From Streptomyces seoulensis (GTDB taxonomy: Bacteria > Actinomycetota > Actinomycetes > Streptomycetales > Streptomycetaceae), in the NCBI RefSeq assembly GCF_022846655.1, contig NZ_AP025667.1:1091001-1155000 (forward strand): 64,000 nt of DNA. Direction: 5' to 3'. The notes beneath the pieces are model-generated. The model ran no database searches. It was not told the origin of the DNA and was given only the letters and a program-made list of their open reading frames with translations. Position numbers and translations under genes: made by a program. Below, in pieces: positions 1 through 8,541 of this stretch (position 1 is the stretch's first letter; the number at the start of each line of letters is the position of its first letter).

Positions 1-684
1 TACGTCACCGGCCGCGCGGGAAGCGGCAGTCGACGCCTCGTCCGGCCGGGTCGCGGAGGACACGCCGTCGCAGACCACGGCGAGCGTGGCGGGCGAGCCG
101 TCGGGCAGCGCGGTGTACGCGACGGCGAAGTCGTCCTCGTTGCGGTGGTGGCGCAGACCCCGGTCGCTGACCGCGGCCACCGGGCCCGACTCCCGCTCCA
201 TGTGGTCGCGTTCGCGGGGCTGGGCGTGCCCGCAGTTCTCGCAGTAGCCGTCGCCGTCCACCCGGCCCGCACGGCAGGCCACGCACACCTGCGCGGTGCC
301 GCCCGCCTCGGCGGCGGGGGTCTCGGCGCGCGGGTCCGGGGCCTGGAGCGGGTACTCGTCGGGCTCGGCGGGCCGGTCGAAACGCACCCCGGACGCGGCC
401 GGTGCGGGCGCGGACAGCGGGGAGCCGCCGGAGTCGGTGCCGGGTACGTCGGCCGCCCGGTGGGCGCTCGGCTCGGTGCTGCCGGTGGTGGCCGGCTCCG
501 GCTCGGGCCAGTCGACGTCGCCGTCCGGCGCGCCGGTCATGGTGAGCGTGGGCTGGTCCTCGGGCGGCGCGGGCACGGCCGACAGGTCGTATCCGCACGC
601 GCCGCAGAAGAGGTCGCCCGGTTCGAGCGGCTCCGCACAGCTCGGGCACCTGGACAGTGCGGCCTGCTGGGGCATCTGTGACAT
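1..684 (-). CDS. PP2C-family Ser/Thr phosphatase with zinc ribbons (partial)
   Basis: The last gene of the glnX-glnH-pknG operon; its 3' part lies beyond the left edge, so only 228 N-terminal residues are visible. ATG 684 begins 2 nt after the kinase stop codon, which suggests translational coupling; Met4 is an alternative start. Two CxxC pairs form a zinc ribbon at C13/C16 and C27/C30, followed by an acidic Pro-rich linker. A second ribbon has C134/C137 and C148/C151. The PP2C fold then starts with a DRGLRHHRNEDD metal-binding motif and a CDGVSSA motif, both typical of metal-dependent protein phosphatases. Inference: it dephosphorylates targets of the adjacent PknG-like kinase, or the kinase itself. 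No membrane segment is seen, so a cytoplasmic location is likely. Confidence 0.85.
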   Translation of the reverse strand, partial: MSQMPQQAALSRCPSCAEPLEPGDLFCGACGYDLSAVPAPPEDQPTLTMTGAPDGDVDWPEPEPATTGSTEPSAHRAADVPGTDSGGSPLSAPAPAASGVRFDRPAEPDEYPLQAPDPRAETPAAEAGGTAQVCVACRAGRVDGDGYCENCGHAQPRERDHMERESGPVAAVSDRGLRHHRNEDDFAVAYTALPDGSPATLAVVCDGVSSATRPDEASTAASRAAGDV

Positions 685-686
685 GA

Positions 687-3143
687 CTACACCCACGTCC
701 GGGGGCGGTAACGGTTGGCCCGTTCCACCAGTTCGATCCTCTCCTCGCCGCCGGGCGCCAGCCGGGCCAGCGTGCGGTAGGCGCGCTCCAGGCCGAAGCG
801 GAGACCCCGCTCGTCCAGACCGCTGCCGAGCAGCACCCGCCCGCCGGTGACCGGCCGAGCGGTGCCCTGACCTCTGGAGAGTATCCAGTCAAGGGCGCAG
901 CCGAGGACTTCGGCCGACAACCGCTCGCGTCGCGCCGGGTCGAGCCCGTACGCGTCCAGCGCCTCGACCTGGCCCGCCGCGGCGGTCAGGTCGTCCAGGA
1001 ACGGTACGTCACCCGCGGCCGCCGTGCGTCCCCGCAGTCGCGCCCGCACCGCCGCGACCCGCGCGGCCGTGTAGTGGATCGACGACTCCGGCACCGACTC
1101 CAGCGTGCGTACGGCCCCGCTCCGGTCGCCGCTCGCCAGGCGCACCCGCGCCAGGGCGAACGCGGCGCTGACGAAGCTCGGGTCGGTCGCCCACACCAGC
1201 CGGTAGTACTCGGCGGCGTTGTCCAACTGGCCCAGCACCTCCGCGCACAGGCCGAGCGCCAGCTTGGGCGCGGCCTCGCCGGGGAAGGCGTCGTAGATCG
1301 CGTCGAAGGAGAGCGCGGCGTTCTCGAAGTCGCCGGTGACCAGCGCGGCCACGCCGCGGCACCACACCACCCGCCAGTCGTCGGGCCGTTCCTCGTCCAG
1401 CCGGGCCAGGGTCGTCAGCGCGGCCTCGCGGTCGCCGTGCTCCAGCCGGGCGCGCACCCGTCTCAGCCGGGTCTCCACGCTCTGGCCGGGCGCCGCCTCC
1501 AGCGCGCCGATCAGCTCGCCCGGCGCGGACGCGGCCAGGCCCGCCAGGAAACCGGCGTCCGGGTCGCCGGGGTCGACCAGCGGGACGGGCAGGGCGAGCG
1601 CGGCGGCCGGGGTGCCGACCGGTCTGACCAGGGCGGGCGGCAGCGCGGGCGGACGGCCCGGTCCGGGCAGCTCGCGGGCGCCGAGCCGGGACACCTCGCC
1701 GTCCAGCGCGGGGAACAACTCGGTGTCCGTCACGCGTACTTCGGGCCCGAACAGGGTGGACAGCGCGGGGCGCGCCTGCCCGGTGCTCAGCGACACGACC
1801 TCGCGCAGCACGCCGGTGAGCTGGTCGGCCATCTCCTGTGCGGAGGCGAACCGGCGCGCCGGGTCCGGGTCGGTGGCGCGGACCAGGAAGCGGTAGAAGG
1901 ACTCGTAGCGGCGGAAGACCTCGATGGTGTCCGGGTCGGGCAGCGAGTCGGCGTAGACGGTCGTGTAGCCCTGGAAGTCGAAGGTGAGGACGGCCAGGGT
2001 GCGGCCCACCGTGTACAGGTCGCTGGCGGCCGAGGGGCCGACGTCGGCGACCTCGGGGGCCTGGTAGCCGACCGTGCCGTAGATCGCGGACTCCTCGTCG
2101 TCCATGCGGCGCACGGCGCCCATGTCGATCAGCTTGAGCTCGTCCTCGGTCTGGATGGCGTTGTCGACCTTGAAGTCGCAGTACAGCAGGTTGCGGCTGT
2201 GCAGATGGCCGAGCGCCTCCAGCGCCTCGATGCCGTACGCGCACGCCTGCTCCACCGGCAGCGGGTCCCGCCTGCCGTCCGGGGTGCGGCGGGAGTTGGC
2301 GATCTCCTTCAGCGACTTGCCGCCGACGTACTCCATGACGATGTAGCCGTCCAGGGAGCCGGTGCGCTGGTCGAGGTGCTCGACGAAGTTGTAGATCCGC
2401 ACGATCCCCGCGTGCTCGATCTCCGCGAGGAACCGGCGCTCGGAGATCGCCGCCGCCATCGCGTCCTGGTCACCGGTGTCCAGCAGGCCCTTGAGCACCA
2501 CCCAGCGGTCGGACACCGCCCGGTCCACCGCGAGGTAGATCCAGCCGAGCCCGCCGTGCGCGAGGCAGCCCGCCACCTCGTACTGGCCGTGCACGATGTC
2601 CCCGGACCGCAGCTTGGGCACGAAGGAGTACGGGTGCCCGCACTTGGTGCAGAACCCCTCCGTACGGCCCGCCCGCTCCCCGCGTGCCCGGCCGACCGGC
2701 GCCCCGCAGTCCGAGCGCGAGCAGTACCGCTTGCGCTCGGGCACCTCCGGGTTGTCCAGCACCATCGCGCGCGGGTCGGGCCTCGGCACCTGCGGCACCA
2801 CGACCAGGCCGGCGCCCAGCCGCCCGCGCCCCGAGGCTCCGGACGCCGAGCCCGAGCCGCGCACCGACACCGAGCGGCCGCCCGACTTCCCCGACACCGA
2901 GCGGGAGAGCCGCCCCGACACCGAGCGCCGGGAGCGGGAGGACTGGGAGGAGCTGCGCGTGGCGGCGCCGTTGATCCCGGTCGGCGCCGAACCGATGGAA
3001 CCCACCTGCTGTGGAACGGAGTTGACGGCCGGGGAGACCACGGGAGCCAGCCCGCAGGTGTCGCAGTACAGCTCGCCGCCGCCCATGTCCTCGTAGACGC
3101 CCGCGCAGTCCGGCCGCTGGCAGGTGCGCCGTTCCTCGCTCAT
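687..3143 (-). CDS. pknG: PknG-like serine/threonine protein kinase with zinc ribbons and TPR region
   Basis: An 818-aa soluble kinase. The start is ATG 3143, which overlaps the upstream stop as ATGA; an open frame continues upstream but lies inside the previous gene. Residues 8-30 hold one CxxC ribbon (CQRPDC...CDTCG). A Ser/Arg-rich linker follows, then a second ribbon near 138-165 (CSRSDC...CTKCG) comparable with the rubredoxin-like module of mycobacterial PknG. The kinase domain spans about 185-440, with a glycine loop (AHGGLGWIYLA), a VVLK lysine, a CDFKVDN catalytic loop in place of HRDLKxxN, an IDMG in place of DFG, and GTVGYQAPE. These deviations are PknG-like. The C-terminal third is helical and TPR-like. 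In mycobacteria PknG links amino-acid availability to central metabolism; the same role here is inferred from family and operon. Confidence 0.88.
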   Translation of the reverse strand: MSEERRTCQRPDCAGVYEDMGGGELYCDTCGLAPVVSPAVNSVPQQVGSIGSAPTGINGAATRSSSQSSRSRRSVSGRLSRSVSGKSGGRSVSVRGSGSASGASGRGRLGAGLVVVPQVPRPDPRAMVLDNPEVPERKRYCSRSDCGAPVGRARGERAGRTEGFCTKCGHPYSFVPKLRSGDIVHGQYEVAGCLAHGGLGWIYLAVDRAVSDRWVVLKGLLDTGDQDAMAAAISERRFLAEIEHAGIVRIYNFVEHLDQRTGSLDGYIVMEYVGGKSLKEIANSRRTPDGRRDPLPVEQACAYGIEALEALGHLHSRNLLYCDFKVDNAIQTEDELKLIDMGAVRRMDDEESAIYGTVGYQAPEVADVGPSAASDLYTVGRTLAVLTFDFQGYTTVYADSLPDPDTIEVFRRYESFYRFLVRATDPDPARRFASAQEMADQLTGVLREVVSLSTGQARPALSTLFGPEVRVTDTELFPALDGEVSRLGARELPGPGRPPALPPALVRPVGTPAAALALPVPLVDPGDPDAGFLAGLAASAPGELIGALEAAPGQSVETRLRRVRARLEHGDREAALTTLARLDEERPDDWRVVWCRGVAALVTGDFENAALSFDAIYDAFPGEAAPKLALGLCAEVLGQLDNAAEYYRLVWATDPSFVSAAFALARVRLASGDRSGAVRTLESVPESSIHYTAARVAAVRARLRGRTAAAGDVPFLDDLTAAAGQVEALDAYGLDPARRERLSAEVLGCALDWILSRGQGTARPVTGGRVLLGSGLDERGLRFGLERAYRTLARLAPGGEERIELVERANRYRPRTWV

Positions 3144-4447
3144 TCCCCGTCCCCCTTGCCGTCCTCGGGCGCGTACTGCTCCGGGACCCTCGGCGGGGCC
3201 AGCAGCTCGGCCGCCGCCTGCTGATAGCGCAGTACGGCCTGCTCGGCCACGCGCAGATCGCAGGGCGCGCTCCACAGCATCCGGCGGGCCGCGTCGTACC
3301 GCTCGATCAGCAGGCGGTCCTCGGCCAGGCCGTGCCGGGTGACCTTCGCCCGGTAGGCGTCCAGGCGGCCGCGCAGCTCGGCGCGGACCGCGAGCGGCGC
3401 GGTGACGGCCGTCAACGACTCGCGGGCGCGCAGCAGTTCGTCCTCCGCCCGCTGCTCCAGGGACTCCAGCAGCGGGGAGAGGCGGTGCCAGCGGGCCTGG
3501 CGCCGGTACTCCGCCGCCGTCGCCAACTGCTCCTGGAGCGCGGTCGGCGGTCCGCTGACCACCGGCACCTCGGTCGCGGCGATCTTCGCCAGCACCTCGC
3601 CGCGCGCGGTGCGCGCCTCGGCCAGGGTGCGGTCGGCGCGGGAGAGCACGTCCCGCAGCCGGATCAGCCGTTCCTCGGCGTCCTGCCGGACGGTCAGCAC
3701 CGCGTCGATCTCGCGCCGCACGTCCTCCAGCGCCCGCGCCTCCCGGTCGTACACCGTGGTGTCCGGGCGGCCGCCGCCGGGCGCCGAACTGCCCCCGGCC
3801 GGCACCCAGTGGGCGAGCGGATCGCGGACGACCTCCTCGCGCAGCCCGGTCAGGGTGCGGGTGATGCCCTCCAGGTCGTCACCGGAGGGGTGTTCGCCGG
3901 GGCGGACGCCGACGGAGTGGGCCAGTCTGCGGGTGCGCTGGAGTTCGGCGGCCAGTAAGTCGATGCGGGCGGGCAGTGCCGACCAGACGGCGTCGGCGGC
4001 CACCACCATGTCCAGCGAGGAGGCGTACAGCTCGTTCATCCGGTCCACCAGGGCGGCCAGGGTGAAGCTCTCGCTGAGCACGGCCGAGCCCGAGGGCTGG
4101 GCGCCGCCCGCCACCGTGACCGACTCCCCGCGCAGCAGACCGGTCAGCTCCACCAGGTCCTCCCGGCTGGACCAGCGGCGCCGGGCGCGGATCTCGCGGG
4201 CCCCGCGCAGAGCGGCGGTGTACGCGTCGAAGCAGGTCCACAGCAGGGTGATCGACGCCTCCGTGGCGGCCCACCGCTCCTTGGTGACACCGGTCAGCTC
4301 GGCACCTTCGAGGAGCCTGCGGCCGGCGTGGTCCTGGAGCGCGAACAGCGAGGTCTCGATGGCCTCGTGCTCCTGGCCGAGCCGCGCCAGCGCACGGTCC
4401 ACCTCGTCCCGGTCCATCACCGGCCCGGCGGGGTCCGTGACGCCCAT
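3140..4447 (-). CDS. Coiled-coil protein of the pknG operon, function unknown
   Basis: A 435-aa Arg/Glu/Ala-rich protein predicted to be mostly helical, with long heptad-like stretches (for example around EDVRREIDAVLTVRQDAEER) and no signal peptide or membrane segment. It sits between the solute-binding-protein gene and the kinase gene and overlaps the kinase start by 4 nt (ATGA), so the two are probably produced together. ATG 4447 is used; Met11 (MDRDEVDRAL) is a plausible alternative. I recognise no catalytic motif. Its position suggests a cytoplasmic adaptor between the membrane sensor pair and the kinase/phosphatase pair, which is inference. As I recall it, the mycobacterial operon has no such gene between glnH and pknG. 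Confidence 0.8.
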   Translation of the reverse strand: MGVTDPAGPVMDRDEVDRALARLGQEHEAIETSLFALQDHAGRRLLEGAELTGVTKERWAATEASITLLWTCFDAYTAALRGAREIRARRRWSSREDLVELTGLLRGESVTVAGGAQPSGSAVLSESFTLAALVDRMNELYASSLDMVVAADAVWSALPARIDLLAAELQRTRRLAHSVGVRPGEHPSGDDLEGITRTLTGLREEVVRDPLAHWVPAGGSSAPGGGRPDTTVYDREARALEDVRREIDAVLTVRQDAEERLIRLRDVLSRADRTLAEARTARGEVLAKIAATEVPVVSGPPTALQEQLATAAEYRRQARWHRLSPLLESLEQRAEDELLRARESLTAVTAPLAVRAELRGRLDAYRAKVTRHGLAEDRLLIERYDAARRMLWSAPCDLRVAEQAVLRYQQAAAELLAPPRVPEQYAPEDGKGDGE

Positions 4448-4496
4448 CGATCACCTCTCGCTGCTGTGTGGTCACTTCGGCCCGTGCGTGCTTGCT

Positions 4497-5531
4497 TCAG
4501 CTCTCGCGCAGGTACTTCGGGGCGGGCGGTCTGGAGGAGCGCGCGTCCTTGCCCAGTGTGGCCGAGAGCCACTTGTCGTAGGACGCCTGCCAGCCGTCGC
4601 CGCGGTAGTCCACCAGTACGCGGTTGACGCGGCGCACCAGGTCGGTGGCGTCCTTCCGCATCGCCACGCCGTAGTACTCGGTGGTGAACGGCTTGCCCAG
4701 CACCCGCACCGTGGGGTCCTGGGCCGCCTGGCTGGCGGCCAGCGCGCCGTCGGTGACCACCGCGTCCGCCTCGCCGAGCTGGAGCCGGACCAGGCAGTCG
4801 AGCTGGTTGGGGACGGTCGCGGAGAAGTCGGTGGTCGTGGGCAGCACCTTGCGCTCCCGGTCGGCCTTCAGCTTGCCGTAGGCGGTCGAACCGGCCGCCG
4901 TGCAGACCTTCTTGCCGGCCAGCGTCTCGTCGTAGCCCTCGATGCCGGAGACGTCGGGCACCAGCAGTTGCTGGCCGGTCTTGAAGTAGGGGGCGGAGAA
5001 GGCCACATCGCGCAGCCGCTCGCAGGTGATCGTCATCGTGCGCACCACCATGTCGACCCGGCCGTCCCGGATCGCGGTGATGCGCTGGCTGGTCGGGATC
5101 GCCTTGAACTGCACGTCGTCCGGGCTGCCGAGGATGTCCTCGGCTATGCGGTGGACGAGGTCGATGTCGAAGCCCTCCAGCTCCGCGCCCTCGGTGCCCG
5201 GGTTGCGGTAGCCCCAGCGGTAGCTGTTCTGGTCGACGCCGACGACCAGCTTGCGCTTGTCGCCCTTGCGGGCCTTGATGGCGTCGATCGTCGGGCCGTC
5301 CGCGCCGGAGGGGGACGGGGTCCGGTTCTGCGCCTCGGACTCCTCGCAGTCGTCCGCGCGGGCCGGGGTGCCGGTGACCAGGCTCCGGCCCGCCGGACCG
5401 GCACCGGACGTCGGGTGTGCCTGGGTGCGCGGGAGCAGGGTCACGAACGCCAGCGCCAGCGCGCACAGCACCGCCATCGTGCCGACCCCGCCCCAGCCGC
5501 GCAGCCGTGCGCGTATCCGCGCCGCGTCCAT
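4497..5531 (-). CDS. glnH: GlnH-like extracellular amino-acid-binding protein
   Basis: A 344-aa family-3 solute-binding protein. ATG 5531 gives a signal or anchor sequence (residues 1-38, hydrophobic core MAVLCALALAFVTLL, then TQA). No lipobox cysteine is visible, unlike the lipoprotein form in mycobacteria. The mature part has the SBP_bac_3 signatures GVDQNSYRWGYRNP, ELEGFDIDLVHRIAEDIL, RDGRVDMVVRTMTITCER and FSAPYFKTGQQLLV. A nearby transporter permease is missing; instead the gene lies 14 nt after a GlnX-like membrane protein and upstream of a PknG-like kinase. This is the arrangement of the mycobacterial GlnH-GlnX-PknG nutrient-sensing module, so it probably senses Glu/Gln/Asp-type ligands outside the membrane rather than importing them. 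Confidence 0.87.
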   Translation of the reverse strand: MDAARIRARLRGWGGVGTMAVLCALALAFVTLLPRTQAHPTSGAGPAGRSLVTGTPARADDCEESEAQNRTPSPSGADGPTIDAIKARKGDKRKLVVGVDQNSYRWGYRNPGTEGAELEGFDIDLVHRIAEDILGSPDDVQFKAIPTSQRITAIRDGRVDMVVRTMTITCERLRDVAFSAPYFKTGQQLLVPDVSGIEGYDETLAGKKVCTAAGSTAYGKLKADRERKVLPTTTDFSATVPNQLDCLVRLQLGEADAVVTDGALAASQAAQDPTVRVLGKPFTTEYYGVAMRKDATDLVRRVNRVLVDYRGDGWQASYDKWLSATLGKDARSSRPPAPKYLRES

Positions 5532-5545
5532 CACCTGGCCCCCTG

Positions 5546-6961
5546 TCACCGGTACTCCGAAAGCCTGCGCCCGATGCCGAACACCGCGCCCGCCGCGCCC
5601 AGTACACCGAGCACGGCGGCGCCCTCGGGCAGCCCGGTCATGGCGTCCCGGCCGCCGGTCGCGGCGCGGTCGAACTCCGCCTGCTCGTGGCCGAGGGCAC
5701 GGGACAGGCTGCGGTCGACGCCGTCGAAGGACGCCCCGGTCGTGCCGTCGGCGCCGATCACCAGGTCCAGCGCCCGCTGGTAGTTGCCCTTCTCGTCCTC
5801 GCCGCGGGCCGTGCCGTGCCGGTCCCGCCACTCGTCCGCGTCGGCACGGGCCGCGTCGACCGGGGCGCCGCCCTCGACGTCGTCGGCGAGCCGCCGGGCC
5901 TCGGTGAGCCGGGTGCCGAGCGCCGCGAGGTCCTGGTCGAAGGCGTGGTAGTACGCGTCCTGTTTGGTGCCGTTCACCTCGACGGTCTCCGCTCCGCGCG
6001 CCACCAGGCTCAGGTTCTCGTTGCCGCGGGCCTTCAGGGCGGCGATCTGGGCGTTGTGCAGGACGTTCAGCGAGCGGATGCCGTGGTCGTAGGAGCCGAA
6101 CAGGCCGGAGCGGGCGACGGTGTGGCCGACGACCAGCCACAGCAGCACCACCACGGTCGCGGCGGAGGCGGCGACCAGGCCGTGGTTCAGGACGCGGTTG
6201 GTGCGGCGGAAGTCCCGGTACTGGGCCAGGCCCAGCGCGGCGAGCGCCAGCAGACCGAGCGCGATCGCCGCCCAGGGGTAGGGGGTGGCGTCCGCGTAGT
6301 CGGCGTCCAGCCGCTGGTTCTCCTTGGTGTACAGGTCCTGGGCGGCCGGGAGCATCTCCGTCTGCATCTTCTCGTTGGCGTAGCGCAGATAGGCGCCGCC
6401 GACCGGATAGCCCTGGCGGTTGTAGACACGGGCCCGCTCGACCAGACCCTTGTACTCGGGCAGCAGTCGGTTCAGCTTGCGGACGGTGGCCTCGGAGGGG
6501 GAGCCCGGCTCGGTGTCGGCGGCCGCGCGGACGAGGCCGGAGGCGGCGGTACGGATGTCGTCCTCGTACCGCGCGCGGTTCGCGGCGCTCTCCCGGGGGC
6601 CGGCCAGGAAGCCGGTGGAGGCCGCGGTGTTGGCGTCGGCCAGCGAGCGGTAGATGGCGGCCGCGCCCGAGCTGAGCGGCTGGCTGCGGGTGAGCACGTC
6701 GTCGGCGGCGCTCGCCCGCTCGCCGCTCTGCCAGGCGGTGACGGCGCCGAACGCGACGACCACCAGGGCGAGTACGGCACCGATGACCCGCAAGCGGCCC
6801 GGCTCGGTGGTCGCGGCGGCACGCAGCCGCTCGGCGCCCTCGACGAACGCGGTGCGCCGCACGGGCGGCAGGCCGGACCGGCCGCGCTGGGCGGGGACGG
6901 TCGCGGTGGCCGAGGTGACCGGTGGTGCGAACGCGGTACTGCTCTGCGGCGGTTGTGTCAC
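5546..6961 (-). CDS. glnX: GlnX-like membrane sensor protein
   Basis: A 471-aa membrane protein, first gene of the operon. Predicted membrane segments lie near residues 56-75 (VIGAVLALVVVAFGAVTAW), 250-270 (AIALGLLALAALGLAQY), 280-302 (AASAATVVVLLWLVVG) and at the C-terminus (GVLGAAGAVFGIG). Two extracytoplasmic helical loops separate them. This four-TM, two-loop layout matches GlnX, which is proposed to relay the ligand state of periplasmic GlnH to the kinase PknG. No enzymatic domain is apparent. The gene reads away from the SUKH-family gene across a 184-nt divergent region that must hold the operon promoter. The assignment rests on topology and gene order rather than on a catalytic motif. 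Confidence 0.8.
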   Translation of the reverse strand: MTQPPQSSTAFAPPVTSATATVPAQRGRSGLPPVRRTAFVEGAERLRAAATTEPGRLRVIGAVLALVVVAFGAVTAWQSGERASAADDVLTRSQPLSSGAAAIYRSLADANTAASTGFLAGPRESAANRARYEDDIRTAASGLVRAAADTEPGSPSEATVRKLNRLLPEYKGLVERARVYNRQGYPVGGAYLRYANEKMQTEMLPAAQDLYTKENQRLDADYADATPYPWAAIALGLLALAALGLAQYRDFRRTNRVLNHGLVAASAATVVVLLWLVVGHTVARSGLFGSYDHGIRSLNVLHNAQIAALKARGNENLSLVARGAETVEVNGTKQDAYYHAFDQDLAALGTRLTEARRLADDVEGGAPVDAARADADEWRDRHGTARGEDEKGNYQRALDLVIGADGTTGASFDGVDRSLSRALGHEQAEFDRAATGGRDAMTGLPEGAAVLGVLGAAGAVFGIGRRLSEYR

Positions 6962-7145
6962 CTGACCTCCCCCATGGTCATCCGTTGGCCGTCAGTATCG
7001 CCGCACCCGCCCCCCTTCGCACCAGCCTTCACCGCATCTTGATCGGATCAGGCCGAGAAGCGGGCTCTACCCCCTCTGTCCAGGAACACGCCATACCATT
7101 CCCCAACGGTTCCCCACCGGTGACTACTTGGAGCACGAACCTGCC

Positions 7146-7571
7146 ATGTGGCCCGAATTCATCGCGACGCTGCCCGAGACCGCCGAGGCAGCTCCGCCCG
7201 CCACCGAGGCGGCGCTCGCCGACTGCGCGACCGCACTCGGGCACGCCCTGCCCCCTGCCCTCGCCACGCTCCTCGCGGCCGCCGACGGCATCACCGGCGA
7301 GTACGGCACCGAACTCCTCTGGCCCGCCGAGCGACTCGCGGCGGAGAACGTGGCGCTGCGCGGCGGCGCCGAATTCGCCTCGCTGTACATGCCGTTCGAC
7401 CCGCTGGTCTTCTTCGGGGAGACCGGAGGCGGCGACCTCCACGCCGTCCTCGCGCGCATCGACCGGCCCGACGTGTTCGTCTGGGACCACGAGACCGACA
7501 GCCGCACCTGGGTCGCCGGGAGCCTCGCCGACCACCTGGAGCGGTCGGTCAGCGGGGCGTTCGACTTGTAG
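7146..7571 (+). CDS. SMI1/KNR4 (SUKH) family protein
   Basis: A 141-aa acidic protein. ATG 7146 is preceded by GGAG at 7130-7133; a TTG 18 nt upstream is in frame but overlaps that ribosome-binding site. Family features are LPPALATLLAAADGI, GTELLWP near residue 55, DPLVFFGETGGGDLHAV near residue 95, and the closing DVFVWDHETDSRTWVA. SUKH proteins often serve as immunity proteins against nuclease-type toxins, but many stand-alone copies occur in Streptomyces. No toxin gene adjoins it here, so its role is open. Its last 23 nt overlap the 3' end of the convergent kinase gene. Confidence 0.75.
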   Translation: MWPEFIATLPETAEAAPPATEAALADCATALGHALPPALATLLAAADGITGEYGTELLWPAERLAAENVALRGGAEFASLYMPFDPLVFFGETGGGDLHAVLARIDRPDVFVWDHETDSRTWVAGSLADHLERSVSGAFDL

Positions 7572-8541
7572 CCGCCTCCCAGTGCGCGCGGGCCCGCGCC
7601 TGGGCGCCGGGCGGGGAACCGAGATGGTCCAGGCCCAGCAAGGCCGCGCCCAGGACCGGGGGAGCGGTGATCAACTGGGGCTCCGCCAGGGGGGCTTGAG
7701 CGGCCAGGCGGGTGCGGATGCCCTGGTCGAGCTGAGGATGGCCCGCCGCCAGGACGCCGCCGCCCAGCAGGACCGCAGTGGGCTCGGTGAGGAGGTCCAG
7801 GCGGGTCAGGGCGACCGTGGCCATCAGGGCCACCTCCTCCGCAAGGCGGTCGACCAGGGAGCGGGCCACCGGGTCGCCTCCGGCCGCCGTCGAGAAGAGC
7901 ACGGGGGCCAGTTCGTGGCGGCGCTCCGGGGCGAGCCGGCCCAGGTGGAGGGACTCGATCAGCGCGGCCGTCGTGGGCAGGCCGAAGTGGGCCGGGACCG
8001 TGCGGGCCAGCTCGGTCGCCTCGCCCCGGCCGTCCTCCGCGCGGGCCGCGTGCCACAGCGCCTCCTCGGCCAGGCCCCAGCCGCCGCCCCAGTCGCCGGA
8101 GAGGCGGCCGAGGGCCGGGAAGCGTGCCGTACGGCCGTCGGGACGCATGCCGACGCAGTTGATCCCGGCCCCGCACACCACGGCCACGCCCCGCGGCTCG
8201 GCCACCCCGGCGCGCAGGATGGCGAAGGTGTCGTTGCGCACCGCCACCGACGCGCCCCAGGCCCGCGCGGTCACCGCCGCCGCCAACTGCTCCTCCTCCA
8301 CCGGGAGATCGGCGTTGGCCAGACAGGCCGAGACGTGCGAGACGTACGGCACCCCCGCCTCGGCCAGCGCCCGCTCCACCGGCACCGCCAGCGCGTCCAG
8401 TGCCCGGTCCACGCCCACCGCGGGCGGCCGGAAGCCCCCGCCGCGCGCCGTCGCCAGCACCTCACCGCCCGCGCCGACCACGGCCACGTCGGTCTTGCTG
8501 TTGCCCGCGTCGACGGCGAGGACGGTCCCGGTCAGGCCCAC
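7549..8541 (-). CDS. BadF/BadG-family sugar kinase (N-acetylglucosamine kinase-like)
   Basis: A 330-aa ASKHA-fold kinase. GTG 8541 lies 10 nt inside the end of the GH4 gene, so the two are translationally coupled. The N-terminus has the phosphate-1 motif AVDAGNSKTDVAVV. A second phosphate loop follows (VVCGAGINCVG), with an RLSGDWGGGWGLAEEALW motif typical of GlcNAc/glucosamine kinases and an LLGGGVLAAGHPQL segment near the end. It probably phosphorylates an amino sugar or a glucoside in the cytoplasm, feeding the neighbouring GH4 enzyme, which generally acts on phosphorylated glycosides. The exact substrate cannot be read from sequence. The convergent SUKH gene overlaps its last 23 nt. Confidence 0.8.
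   Translation of the reverse strand: MGLTGTVLAVDAGNSKTDVAVVGAGGEVLATARGGGFRPPAVGVDRALDALAVPVERALAEAGVPYVSHVSACLANADLPVEEEQLAAAVTARAWGASVAVRNDTFAILRAGVAEPRGVAVVCGAGINCVGMRPDGRTARFPALGRLSGDWGGGWGLAEEALWHAARAEDGRGEATELARTVPAHFGLPTTAALIESLHLGRLAPERRHELAPVLFSTAAGGDPVARSLVDRLAEEVALMATVALTRLDLLTEPTAVLLGGGVLAAGHPQLDQGIRTRLAAQAPLAEPQLITAPPVLGAALLGLDHLGSPPGAQARARAHWEAATSRTPR

Noticed and set aside
1074..3224. 716-codon plus-strand frame over the pknG-like kinase
   Set aside because: Shadow of the kinase gene; the minus-strand frame has all kinase motifs.
7146..7571. SUKH protein as immunity part of a toxin system
   Set aside because: No polymorphic toxin, secretion or repeat gene adjoins it; retained only as a family assignment.
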